Part shown: positions 50,626 through 61,001 of the stretch, piece by piece | Numbering within the stretch: the first letter of the stretch is position 1 | Layout of the letters: each line of letters starts with the position of its first letter | DNA from: QHXW01 sp035297145 | Lineage (GTDB): Bacteria > Acidobacteriota > Terriglobia > Bryobacterales > Bryobacteraceae | Reading direction: 5' to 3' | DNA: 64,000 nt | Assembly: GCA_035297145.1 (NCBI GenBank) | Contig: DATGZN010000004.1 | Span: 1-64,000, forward strand | Notes under the pieces: model-generated | Database searches by the model: none | What the model was told of the DNA's origin: nothing | What the model saw: only the letters and a program-made list of their open reading frames with translations | Translations under genes and position numbers: made by a program

Positions 50626-52480
50626 GGCAACGGGGAAGTTGCCAGTCGCAGGCCAGTCGAATGACGCCGGCAAGCCAGTTACAGGTGCGCCCGAAATGAA
50701 AGGCAAGAAACAGCAAAGCAAACGGATCGATCGAAGCGCTGGGAGGCGCGCCACTGTGGCCGAAGTTCCTCAACGAACTTACTGGCCATACTTCCTAGGT
50801 GGCTTCCTCACGCTGTCTGTAGCCTTCTGGGTGTACGGGCCGGCGCTCTATGGCCCCTTCCTTTTCGACGACCGAACCCTGCCGTTTGGAAACGGAACGT
50901 TTCCGGTTGATGAGTTCCTCCCGTGGCTGAAGGGCGTCCGCCCTCTGGTCATGCTGAGCTACTGGATGAATTACCGGCTCTCCCAGTTCCAGCCGTATTC
51001 GTATCACGCCTTCAATGTGATTTTCCACGCGGCGAACTCTATCCTGATTTTTCTGATCGCGCGAAAAGTGCTGCAATTCGCGAACGTGGTGAGCGCACGG
51101 CGCGACGTGCTCGCCGTGTTTGCCGGCGCTTTGTTCCTTTTACACCCGGTGAACTCGGAATCGGTGGCATACATCACCAGCCGTTCGGAAGACTTGAGCG
51201 TGCTGCTATTCCTGGGCGCCTGGACGGCATTCCTCTATCGGCCGCAAGCGGAAACCACGTGGGCTCGCGCGGCACTGGTGTTGGCGCTATTCGGCGCGGC
51301 GGCTTTTACCAAAGAGCATACGATCGTGCTGCCCGCAGTGTTGCTACTGACGGATTACTTCTGGAATCCGCCGTTTTCCTTCGAAGGGATCCGGCGAAAC
51401 TGGAGGATGTATTTGCCGGTCGCGGCCGGCTTCGCTTTAGTCGTCGCATACCTAGTCACAACATTGCGCAGTGCGATACTGCAGGGGGCCGGAGGAGCGG
51501 GATTTGGCCTGAAAGACTTCACGTGGTACCAGTATTTTTTCACCGAGTGCCGGGCATTTTGGCTCTACATCCGGCTGTTTCTGTTTCCAGCCGGCCTGCG
51601 AGTGGATTACGACTTTCCGATCTCACGAACTATTCTGGAGCCCGGAGCCCTCATCGGGTTGATCGCAATTCTCGCGGTTGCCGGGGCTGCATTTTATTAC
51701 CGGCGCCGCTACCCGCTAGCCGCTTTCGGATTCTTTGCCTTTGTGATTCTGATGGCGCCCACTTCGTCGTTCATGCCGATCAAAGATCCCGTCGTGGAGT
51801 ACCGCCTGTACCTGTCCATGATTGGGTTGTTGCTTATCGTGCTGGAGTTCTTGCGGCGCGTGGACGTCAGGCAAAGGAACTGGATGGCTTTGCTCGCCGG
51901 CGTTCTGGTCGTCTCCGGCATCGCCACGTACGAGCGGAACTTCGTTTGGAGCGACCCGAGGATTCTCTGGGAAGACACAGTTGCCAAGTCGCCGAACCTA
52001 TCGCGAGCCGAGTTTCACCTCGCGGAAGCATACCGGGAGCAGGGCGATTGTGCCAAGGCGTTGCCGCATTACGCTCGCGCCGCCGAAAATGATCCGCCCG
52101 CCAAACATTCTTATTGGTACGCCAGTATCTTCGTCGATTGGGGGTTGGCGTACGACTGCCTGAACCGGGAGGATGAGGCGCTCGCCAAGTTTCGTCAGGC
52201 AGCGGAGCTGGAACCGACGGCGCATGTGTACTCGCAGATCGGCATGATTTACGGCAAGCAGAAGAAAAACGCGGAAGCCATGGCGGCCCTCCAGATAGCG
52301 CTACAGCTAGATCCCTCGTTTGTGATGACGTATGTCTATCTCGGCGGCGTGTATCAGAACGGGGGAGATCTGGCCGACGCCATCGACGAATTCAAACACG
52401 CGCTGGCTCTCGATCCGAAAAACGAAGCAGCTCTAGAGTCGCTTAGGAACGCGGAGGCCGCACTGGCCAATCGGCGCTGA
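50609..52480 (+). CDS. Multi-span membrane glycosyltransferase-like protein with TPR repeats (TMTC-like)
   Basis: 623 residues: about 10-11 membrane spans in residues 50-450 (WPYFLGGFLTLSVAFWVYG, ALFLLHPVNSESVAYITSRSEDL, FGFFAFVILMAPTSSF), followed by several TPR repeats (ALPHYARAAENDP, ALAKFRQAAELEP, AMAALQIALQLDP, AIDEFKHALALDP). This matches the O-mannosyltransferase/TMTC family. Start uncertain: ATG 50609 overlaps the DUF2304 gene by 17 bp; ATG 50696 (MKGKKQQSKRID) also gives a reasonable N-terminus and is preferred by appearance. The coordinates list the longer form. Confidence 0.82.
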   Translation: MRRAVRATGKLPVAGQSNDAGKPVTGAPEMKGKKQQSKRIDRSAGRRATVAEVPQRTYWPYFLGGFLTLSVAFWVYGPALYGPFLFDDRTLPFGNGTFPVDEFLPWLKGVRPLVMLSYWMNYRLSQFQPYSYHAFNVIFHAANSILIFLIARKVLQFANVVSARRDVLAVFAGALFLLHPVNSESVAYITSRSEDLSVLLFLGAWTAFLYRPQAETTWARAALVLALFGAAAFTKEHTIVLPAVLLLTDYFWNPPFSFEGIRRNWRMYLPVAAGFALVVAYLVTTLRSAILQGAGGAGFGLKDFTWYQYFFTECRAFWLYIRLFLFPAGLRVDYDFPISRTILEPGALIGLIAILAVAGAAFYYRRRYPLAAFGFFAFVILMAPTSSFMPIKDPVVEYRLYLSMIGLLLIVLEFLRRVDVRQRNWMALLAGVLVVSGIATYERNFVWSDPRILWEDTVAKSPNLSRAEFHLAEAYREQGDCAKALPHYARAAENDPPAKHSYWYASIFVDWGLAYDCLNREDEALAKFRQAAELEPTAHVYSQIGMIYGKQKKNAEAMAALQIALQLDPSFVMTYVYLGGVYQNGGDLADAIDEFKHALALDPKNEAALESLRNAEAALANRR

Positions 52481-52481
52481 C

Positions 52482-53588
52482 ATGCGCCCGCTCCGCATTG
52501 GCGTGAACGCGCTGTACCTGATCCCGGGCGCGGTCGGCGGTACTGAGATTTACCTGCGCAACCTCTTGGATTCGCTGGGTGAGATCGACGCCGTAAACCA
52601 GTATTTTCTCTTCACCAATCGGGAGACGGGGCAGTTGCTTGGTCCTGGGCAGGCAAATTTCCATCTCGTGGAGCAACCGGTTCGAGCGGCCTTTCGGCCC
52701 GCGCGGATCCTCTGGGAGCAAACCGCTCTACCTCTCTCCGTGGCTGCTCACCGGATCGATGTCCTTCTGAATCCCGGTTTCACAGGTCCAATTGTTTGCG
52801 GATGTCCGCAGGTCACCGTGTTTCACGACCTGCAGCATAAGCGGCACCCCGAGCACTTTCGCTGGTTCGATCTCCCTTTCTGGCGGTTCTTCCTGTTCTG
52901 GTCGGCGCACCTCTCGCGAATCGTAATCGCGGATTCCGCAGCCACAGGCGCGGATCTCGAAAGGTTTTATCGCCTGCCATTGCAGAGGATTCGCGTAGTT
53001 CCGCTGGGGGTGGATCCGAAATTCTTCGCGATCGCGAGCGTGCGCCGCCAGGAGCCGATGCTGCTCGCGGTCTCGACCTTGCATCCCCACAAGAACCTCG
53101 ACCGGCTGCTCGGTGCGTTTCGAGCGTTTCACCAGAAGCGGCCCCACTTCCGGCTGGTGATAACCGGCCTTCGCGGATTTCACTCCGCGAACTTGGAGCG
53201 GCTGCGCGACGAACTAGGCTTGGCGGCCTCGGTGCAGTTCACCGGCTGGATTCCCCGCGAGGAGTTGTACGACCTTTACGCGCGGGCCTGGGCGTTCTTG
53301 TACCCATCGACGTTTGAAGGCTTCGGGCTGCCGGTACTGGAGGCCTTGGCCGCGGGGGTACCAACAGCGTGCTCCCAGATTGAACCGCTCGCGAGCATTG
53401 CAGGGGACGCCGCTCTGCAGTTCGATCCGGACAGCGATGCGGCCATTTTCGACGCAATGGAAATGCTGGCCTCAAACGAGCGCGTGCGAGCCAGGCTTGC
53501 GGCGGCCGGTCCGGAACGCGCCTCGCAATTCTCATGGCTCACCACCGCGCGGCAAACCTTGGACGCGTTGCGCGAAGCCGCGCAGTAG
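52482..53588 (+). CDS. GT4 family glycosyltransferase
   Basis: 368 residues with the GT-B glycosyltransferase-1 layout: an N-terminal loop (NALYLIPGAVGGTEIYLRNLL), a donor-domain strand LLAVSTLHPHKNLDRLL, and the C-terminal EGFGLPVLEALAAGVP motif with the E-x7-E pattern common to GT4. It acts on a nucleotide-sugar donor to extend a cell-surface glycan. It begins 1 bp after the TMTC-like gene's stop and completes the five-gene cluster. Confidence 0.92.
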   Translation: MRPLRIGVNALYLIPGAVGGTEIYLRNLLDSLGEIDAVNQYFLFTNRETGQLLGPGQANFHLVEQPVRAAFRPARILWEQTALPLSVAAHRIDVLLNPGFTGPIVCGCPQVTVFHDLQHKRHPEHFRWFDLPFWRFFLFWSAHLSRIVIADSAATGADLERFYRLPLQRIRVVPLGVDPKFFAIASVRRQEPMLLAVSTLHPHKNLDRLLGAFRAFHQKRPHFRLVITGLRGFHSANLERLRDELGLAASVQFTGWIPREELYDLYARAWAFLYPSTFEGFGLPVLEALAAGVPTACSQIEPLASIAGDAALQFDPDSDAAIFDAMEMLASNERVRARLAAAGPERASQFSWLTTARQTLDALREAAQ

Positions 53589-53630
53589 TCGCAAATCGGC
53601 TGCGTTGGAGCGCGGTGTTACCCTGAGATT

Positions 53631-55621
<1,991 letters not shown>

Positions 55622-55625
<4 letters not shown>

Positions 55626-56188
55626 GTTCGCTGAAACATTGAAATGCCCGCGATACCCGCGACGCCGGCTTCCAGGCATTGCTCGACGTTTTCCGGGGTG
55701 ATTCCTCCCAAGGCGAGCACCGGCATGCGCACGGAAGCCGCAGCGTGGTGAAGCAGATTCAATCCGAGCGGTGCTCCGTACGCAGCCTTGGATGCGGTGA
55801 AGAACACAGGCCCAAAGACTGCGAAATCGGCGCCTTCGGCTTCGGCGCGTATGATCTCGTCGGTTGCGTGACAGGAAACTCCGATCAGAAATCCCGCCGG
55901 CGTTATCTCTCGCAGCCGAGCCGGCGCGATCGAGCCCGCGGGAAGATGGACGCCGTGAGCGCCCGTGACCATCGCGATGTCCACGCGATCGTTGATCAGG
56001 ATCTTCGTTCCATGCGGATTTGGCTGCTCAAGAACGCGCCGCACGAGCCCTGTCAGCTCCCGCGAGGTCAGGTCCTTTTCGCGGATCTGAATGCGCTCGA
56101 TTCCCTCAGCCATGACGCGCGCGATGTTCGCGACGAGTGGATCCACACCACCCAGCGGTTTGCGATCGGTAATGTAGTATCGCAGCAC
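55622..56188 (-). CDS. thiE: Thiamine-phosphate synthase (ThiE/TenI family)
   Basis: 188 residues: YYITDRKPLGG at the start, IQIREKDLTSRELTGLV, ILINDRVDIAMVTGAHGVHLP, and SKAAYGAPLGL, VLALGGITPENV, all of the ThiE/TenI barrel that joins hydroxymethylpyrimidine-PP and hydroxyethylthiazole-P to thiamine-P. The length is on the short side (usual 200-220), and TenI homologues cannot be excluded. It overlaps the fmdE-like stop by 1 base on the same strand. Confidence 0.82.
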
Positions 56189-56769
56189 TACAGTGGCGTG
56201 TAATAGCGTTCGCCGGCACAGGCTTTACACAGCACCCGGCCGTCAAGGACGACCTCACGCTTGAAATTGATGCCTTCGCCGCATTCCGCGCACACGCACC
56301 GCTCTCCCTTATAGCCGGGGAACTCTTCCGCGCCGAGTGTGACGCGTACCCACTGCTCCGCGAAAAGCTCTTCATCTGGCAGTTCCCGGTACGCGCGCAT
56401 CTGTTGCTGATTCTTGTCCGCGATTTCCGGGTAGAGTTCCAGGGCGCGGCGTTTGGAGGTCTCGCGCGCCACTACACGCACCGCGCGATCGTCTCTCAGA
56501 TCGCAGAAGGTCGCCGCTACTTTTCCGAAATCGCGAAACTTCAGCGCGCGCTTACCCAAGCGGCAGCCGGTTACGATGGGGATCGCGTCCGTCGCGCACC
56601 GGTCGATCTCGACGAACGTGACCAGCCGCTTGCGGTCGCGGCCCGTAGGATCCTCGATCCCCAACAGCTTCATGCCGTAGATCGCCATGCGCAGCCCCAG
56701 AATCTGTCCCGCGCACATATGGCCGTGCGCCTGTTCGGCGAGCAAAATATATTCCTCGAGAGACTTCAC
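56188..56769 (-). CDS. FmdE-family protein with zinc-binding domain
   Basis: About 193 residues from GTG 56769, which overlaps the modC stop (TAGTG). The N-terminal part has the FmdE signature (LAEQAHGHMCAGQILGLRMAIYGMKLLG, FVEIDRCATDAIPIVTGCRLGKR), and the C-terminus a four-cysteine zinc knuckle (CVCAECGEGINF, RVLCKACAG). FmdE proteins accompany formylmethanofuran and other molybdenum/tungsten enzymes; here it is in a row with modC and modB, which suggests a role in molybdenum-enzyme assembly or metabolism. An ATG at 56811 is possible but would overlap modC by 43 bp. Confidence 0.82.
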   Translation of the reverse strand: MKSLEEYILLAEQAHGHMCAGQILGLRMAIYGMKLLGIEDPTGRDRKRLVTFVEIDRCATDAIPIVTGCRLGKRALKFRDFGKVAATFCDLRDDRAVRVVARETSKRRALELYPEIADKNQQQMRAYRELPDEELFAEQWVRVTLGAEEFPGYKGERCVCAECGEGINFKREVVLDGRVLCKACAGERYYTPL

Positions 56770-57842
56770 TACAACACTCGTAATGCGGCCGGCGGAAATT
56801 CCACCAGCCAATCTTTATTATCCTTCTGCCGTTCGAATTCGTTACGCGCCAGCTCCACGGAGATGTCACCAGAGAATTCGAGGCGCACCGATTGCGGCAT
56901 CTCCGATACGCACAGCAGCTTCGCCGGGACCTGATTGGCCTCCACGCGCGCGCCGTTGCGCCCGGTCACGCGCAGATCCCCGGCGCGAACGCAGAGCCAC
57001 ACACGATCGCCCAGCAGGTGGCCCGGGAAATACGTCCCCGTGAGTTCGTGCTCCTGAAACCGCAGCCGGCTGGTATTGCGTCCCGGGTCGAGCGCGGTAA
57101 TCTCCGCCTGGAACAGATTCGAGACACCGAGCAGCCGCGCGACCTCGACGCTCGCCGGTTGCTCCAGGATTTCGCGCGGACTCCCGCTTTGCGCAATCCG
57201 GCCATCTCGCAACACCAGCATCTCGTCGGCAAGTTGGAAACATTCTTCCAGATCGTGAGTGGCGAGCAAGATGGGGATCGGGAAATCGCCCTGAACAGCG
57301 CGCAACAGCCGGTGGAGTTCCGTTCGCGAAGGCGCATCCAGCCCGTGCGACGGCTCGTCCAACAGCAAAACACGCGGAGCGCTCATGAGTGCCCGCGCCA
57401 GTAAGCAGCGCATCCTCTCGCCTCTTGATATTTCTTGCGGCCGGCGGCCGGCGAGCCCTGTAAGCTGAAAACGCTCGACCGTCTCATTGACGCGACGATG
57501 GCGCTCGAGTCTCGGCAAACGATCGGCCGCGAAGATAAGGTTCTCGCGCAGAGTCATGTTCGGGAACAACCCGTCGCACTGCAAAACATATCCGCAATTT
57601 CGCTGCTGCGGCTTCAGGTGCACGCGTGAATCGGCGTCGAACAGGATTCGGTCATCGAGCATGATCCTGCCGGCGTCAGGGCGCACGAAACCCGCGATCG
57701 CATCGAATGTGAGGGTCTTTCCGGACCCTGCCGTGCCAAACAACGCCGTGACGCCCGAGCGCGCTTGGAATTCGATATCGAGAGAAAACCCCGCCGAATC
57801 GAGCGACGGCGCAATGCGCTTATTAATGCGCGCTTCGATCAT
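56769..57842 (-). CDS. modC: Molybdate ABC transporter ATP-binding protein
   Basis: 357 residues with Walker A GTAGSGKTLT, a signature ISRGERMRCLLARA (ISRGE instead of LSGGE/Q), Walker B VLLLDEPSHGLD, and a C-terminal Mop/TOBE part (about 290-350, ARVEANQVPAKLLCVSE). Sits after modB (4-bp ATGA overlap) and before the FmdE-like gene. A periplasmic modA gene is not in the window; the binding protein must be encoded elsewhere or a different substrate is used. Confidence 0.88.
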   Translation of the reverse strand: MIEARINKRIAPSLDSAGFSLDIEFQARSGVTALFGTAGSGKTLTFDAIAGFVRPDAGRIMLDDRILFDADSRVHLKPQQRNCGYVLQCDGLFPNMTLRENLIFAADRLPRLERHRRVNETVERFQLTGLAGRRPQEISRGERMRCLLARALMSAPRVLLLDEPSHGLDAPSRTELHRLLRAVQGDFPIPILLATHDLEECFQLADEMLVLRDGRIAQSGSPREILEQPASVEVARLLGVSNLFQAEITALDPGRNTSRLRFQEHELTGTYFPGHLLGDRVWLCVRAGDLRVTGRNGARVEANQVPAKLLCVSEMPQSVRLEFSGDISVELARNEFERQKDNKDWLVEFPPAALRVL

Positions 57843-58519
57843 TCCGCCACCGGTCGAGGACCGAGCCGATTGGCGGCATACACGATGGCGAGCGTCGCCA
57901 CTGAAAGCGCCAGCACCAGCACGCGTGCCGCGCGTGTGTCGCCTCGTTGGATGGCATCATAAATGCCAACCGCCGCGGTTTGCGTTTTGCCCGGCAAGTT
58001 GCCGGCAATCATCAGCGTGACCCCGAAATCTCCCAGCGCCCGCGCAAAAGCCGTGAGGCTTGCGGCCGCGACCGCGCGACGTGAGAGTGGCAGCGTCACA
58101 CGCCAGAATACCCGCCAGTCCGACGCCCCGATGGCGCGCGCCGCCTTCTCGTAATTGCGACCCGTGGTTTCAAATGCAGCTCGCGCCGATTTCGTCAACA
58201 GCGGAATGGCGTGCAATGTGGAAGCCACCACCGCCGCCTGCCATGTGAAGACCAACGGTGCACCGAACAGCGATTCGTAAAGATGGCCGAGCGGGCTGGA
58301 CGTGCCGAGCACAACGAGCAGATAATAGCCGAGCACTGTCGGTGGCAGCACCAGCGGCAGAGTCACCAGCGCGTATACCAACTCTTTGCCGCGAAACTCG
58401 CGGTTGGCTAGTACCCACGCCATCCACAGCCCGAACGCAACTGAGACTAGCGTAGCCAGAACCGCAACGCGCAAGCTGAGCCATAGCGGAAACCAATTGG
58501 CCGTCATCGCGGAATTCAA
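57839..58519 (-). CDS. modB: Molybdate ABC transporter permease
   Basis: A 226-residue permease with five or six spans and the ABC permease EAA-like motif (ARAIGASDWRVFWRVTLPLSRRAV). VLPPTVLGYYLLVVLG is a ModB signature. Overlaps modC by 4 bp (ATGA). The gene starts right after the tryptophanase remnant, so its own promoter may lie inside the remnant. Confidence 0.9.
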   Translation of the reverse strand: MNSAMTANWFPLWLSLRVAVLATLVSVAFGLWMAWVLANREFRGKELVYALVTLPLVLPPTVLGYYLLVVLGTSSPLGHLYESLFGAPLVFTWQAAVVASTLHAIPLLTKSARAAFETTGRNYEKAARAIGASDWRVFWRVTLPLSRRAVAAASLTAFARALGDFGVTLMIAGNLPGKTQTAAVGIYDAIQRGDTRAARVLVLALSVATLAIVYAANRLGPRPVAE

Positions 58520-59286
58520 TTATATCTGCCGGAACCTGGCGCTGAAGTGACGCAAGAATGGCGGCTCGGATTCAATCGCGAGGCCGCGAATGCGCGTGCG
58601 CTCCTCATTCACTTCGAGGATCGCTTCGACCACATAGTCGATATGGCTTTGCGTGTAAACACGCCGCGGGATGGCAAGCCGCAGGAGTTCGTGCTGGGCG
58701 TTCGCTCCGAACATGACTGAGCCGATTTCCACCGAGCGGATGCCCGCGTGGCGATAGAGTTCGACGGCCAGCGCCTGAGCGGGAAACTGATGCTTCGGAA
58801 TATGCGGCAACATACGCGCGGCGTCGATGTAGATGGCATGGCCGCCAGGCGGTTCGACGATGGGCACACCATGATCCGCGATGTGGCGCCCCAGGTATCC
58901 CGTCGAGGCGATGCGATACCGCCGATAGTCCGGATGCAGAATCTCCTCCAGACCCACCGCGAGGCTTCCAGATCGCGCCCCGCAAGCCCGCCGTACGTGG
59001 GAAAGCCTTCGGTGAGGATCAGCAGGTTGGTCTCCAGTACCGCCAGCCGGTCGTCATTGGTACACAGAAGGCCGCCGATGTTGGCAAAAGCATCCTTCTT
59101 TGCCGAGAACGTGCATCCATCGGCGTAAGAGAACATCTTTTGCGCGATCCGTTTGGGTGTCCAGTCCGCGTACCCCGGCTCGCGCTGCGCGATGAACCAT
59201 GCGTTTTCGGCGAACCGGCAGGCATCCAGATATAACGGGATCCCGTGCCGCGTCGCCACCTGCTTCACCGTGGCGATGTTCTCCAT
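58520..59286 (-). pseudogene. Tryptophanase-family remnant (N-terminally truncated, frameshifted)
   Basis: The 3' part of a beta-eliminating lyase of the tryptophanase/tyrosine phenol-lyase type. Similarity starts at about 59286 (MENIATVKQVATRHGIPLYLDACRFAENA) and includes the PLP-lysine segment FSAKKDAFANIGG and LTEGFPTYGGLAGRDLEA. The normal first ~200 residues are missing. At about 58961-58963 one base appears lost: read as GAA GCC [C]TC GCG GTG GGT the protein would continue EALAVGLEE, and the rest (GLEEILHPDYRRYRIASTGYLG to the end) follows in a second frame to 58520. It is therefore not translated as an intact enzyme. It adjoins the end of lysC without a gap. Confidence 0.85.
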
Positions 59287-60691
59287 CGTCCGCAGCCGGT
59301 TCCGCGGTTTCACGCGCAGCGGCGAAGATCTCGGGGTCGAGCGCCGTAAAGAACTGGCGGTGCAAATTTTCCACGGACTGGCGCAGCTCACTTTCCGCCA
59401 CGGCGAAGCAGACTGTGGAAAGCGAGGATCCTTGAGCGTGCATCCGGACATCGATACCCTTCAATGCATTCAGCGCACGGGACAGGACGCCGGGAGTGGA
59501 ACCAACGCCTTCACCGACGAGGCTGATTACCGCCCGCTCCTCTTCCACACGAACCTGCACGGATTGATCCACCTTTCGCAGCAGCTCCGGCAAGAGCGCC
59601 GAGTTCTCAACGGCAAACGAAACGCCCCCTTGGCGCGCCTGAACGAGTTCGACGGCAATGTTGTGGCGCGCAAATAGATTGCCCAGTCCTTCCGTGATGC
59701 TCGGCAGGCCGCCCACGTGACGCACATCGAGATGAACCACGGTCATGCCGGTCTTGCAGGCAATTGATTTCACTGTGCCGTTTGATCCGTTCGCTTTGGC
59801 TACGATTTGCGTGCCCTCGATTTCGGGGCGGCGCGTATTGCGAATGGTGATCGGAATCCTCTGCCGGACAGCCGGCGCTACGGTTGAGGGATGCAGCACC
59901 TTGGCCCCCAGCCGCGCCATCTCTTCAGCTTCGCGATAAGAGATTGTGCGCACGCGGTGCCCGGCGTCCAGCACACGCGGGTCACAGGTGAGCATGCCAT
60001 CGACGTCGGTCCAGATCTGAATCTCATTCGCGCAGATGCCGGCGCCGACGATGGACGCAGTCAAGTCGGAGCCGCCGCGGCCCAGAGTTGTGGTCAGGCC
60101 GTCTTCAGTCGCGCCGATGAATCCGCCCAAGACGGCTACGGTGTCTTCACTCAGGTAGGGAAGAGTCCGCCGCAGTTTCGCGTAGGTTTCCCAGTACAAC
60201 GGCGCGGCGTGTGTGAACTGGTTGTCGGTCAGAATAAGCTGGCGCGCGTCGAGGTGAGCGGTTTTGATTCCGGCGCGATTGAATGCCGCGGAAACGATCT
60301 CGCTTGAAAGGCGCTCTCCGTAACTCAGGATCTCGTCTTGCAACTGCGGAGTGAGTTGCCTATCGCCCTCAGCCAGGGCTGTGAGCAGCACATGGAGCTC
60401 GTGGAATTTTGGCGCGATACTCTGTTCGACGAAGACTTGCGCTTGGCTGCGAAGAAGGCGCCGGGTCTCCTGGAGATGGAAATTACGCAGCTCGCCCAAT
60501 TGCCGCCAGGCAAGATACGAGTTGCCACGAGCAGCGTGGTCGGCGGCAGCTACCAGTCCGTCCGTAGTCTTCCGCATGGCGGAAACGACAACCACAGGCC
60601 GCTGGGCGAGATAGGACTTAACGATAGAGGCTACTCGTTCGATGGCGCTCGCAGACTCCAGCGAAGATCCGCCGAACTTCATGACAATCAT
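59054..60691 (-). CDS. lysC: Aspartate kinase with replaced C-terminal end
   Basis: Phosphorylates aspartate in lysine, methionine and threonine synthesis. Starts at ATG 60691 with MIVMKFGGSSLESA, has the kinase core (VVVVSAMRKTTDGL, TTLGRGGSDLTASIVG, DPRVLDAGHRVR) and two ACT domains (VVHLDVRHVGG, VISLVGEGVGSTPGV, STVCFAVAE). A normal end would fall near LDPEIFAA (about 59335). Here the frame runs on for 85 or so extra residues to 59054 (for example RETAEPAADDGEHRHG), all read out of frame from the adjacent tryptophanase remnant. The enzyme core is complete, but the tail is an artefact of a junction. GGAGC upstream of the start is a good binding site. Confidence 0.9.
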   Translation of the reverse strand: MIVMKFGGSSLESASAIERVASIVKSYLAQRPVVVVSAMRKTTDGLVAAADHAARGNSYLAWRQLGELRNFHLQETRRLLRSQAQVFVEQSIAPKFHELHVLLTALAEGDRQLTPQLQDEILSYGERLSSEIVSAAFNRAGIKTAHLDARQLILTDNQFTHAAPLYWETYAKLRRTLPYLSEDTVAVLGGFIGATEDGLTTTLGRGGSDLTASIVGAGICANEIQIWTDVDGMLTCDPRVLDAGHRVRTISYREAEEMARLGAKVLHPSTVAPAVRQRIPITIRNTRRPEIEGTQIVAKANGSNGTVKSIACKTGMTVVHLDVRHVGGLPSITEGLGNLFARHNIAVELVQARQGGVSFAVENSALLPELLRKVDQSVQVRVEEERAVISLVGEGVGSTPGVLSRALNALKGIDVRMHAQGSSLSTVCFAVAESELRQSVENLHRQFFTALDPEIFAAARETAEPAADDGEHRHGEAGGDAARDPVISGCLPVRRKRMVHRAARAGVRGLDTQTDRAKDVLLRRWMHVLGKEGCFCQHRRPSVYQ

Positions 60692-61001
60692 TTGAATTGC
60701 TCCTTTGAGATGTTGGCCGCAATTGCAAAAGCGGGACATTGGCGTCCCGCTTGCCGATTCAGGCTGACTGAAGTGTTTGGTTAGACGCAGCCCGAAGAAG
60801 ACTTTCCCGGGCCGCTTGCGTTGGTATGGGGGGTTACCCATCGCTCAAGCGGCTCGCAACGTCACCGTTGAGGCGCCGTTGCGATTACCTCACCCATAAC
60901 TTACGCGACGGCCCATAAATAAGGCATTAGGGAGTTCTAAAGATTTCATAAACGGCGTAACGCTGTAATAAATCGCGACTTGCGGCCTACCGGCAAGCTC
61001 T
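60692..61001 (-). promoter_or_regulatory. Structured leader of lysC (310-bp gap)
   Basis: The gap before lysC holds paired segments and no gene. Stems: CGCAACG/CGTTGCG (60855-60861/60877-60883), an alternative CAACG/CGTTG (60857-60861/60866-60870) that shares the same left arm, GCCGCTTG/CAAGCGGC (60811-60818/60846-60853), GCCCG/CGGGC (60790-60794/60808-60812), and finally a terminator-like hairpin at 60729-60752. Competing stems plus a terminator before a biosynthetic gene suggest attenuation or a riboswitch. I could not match it to a named class, and the lysine riboswitch core sequences are not visible. Confidence 0.5.
60725..60752 (-). terminator. Intrinsic terminator/attenuator hairpin before lysC
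   Basis: On the minus strand AAGCGGGAC-GCCAAT-GTCCCGCTT, a 9-bp stem with 6-base loop, ends in TTTT then GC. It ends 34 bp before the lysC start. This is either the end of the upstream transcript or the off-state of an attenuator. Confidence 0.7.

Noticed and set aside
59287..59451. Tryptophanase coding extended upstream to an ATG at 59451
   Set aside because: That stretch is the out-of-frame reading of lysC and has no tryptophanase similarity; the remnant begins at about 59286.
60692..61001. Lysine riboswitch before lysC
   Set aside because: The expected core sequences of that class are not visible; only a structured leader is claimed.
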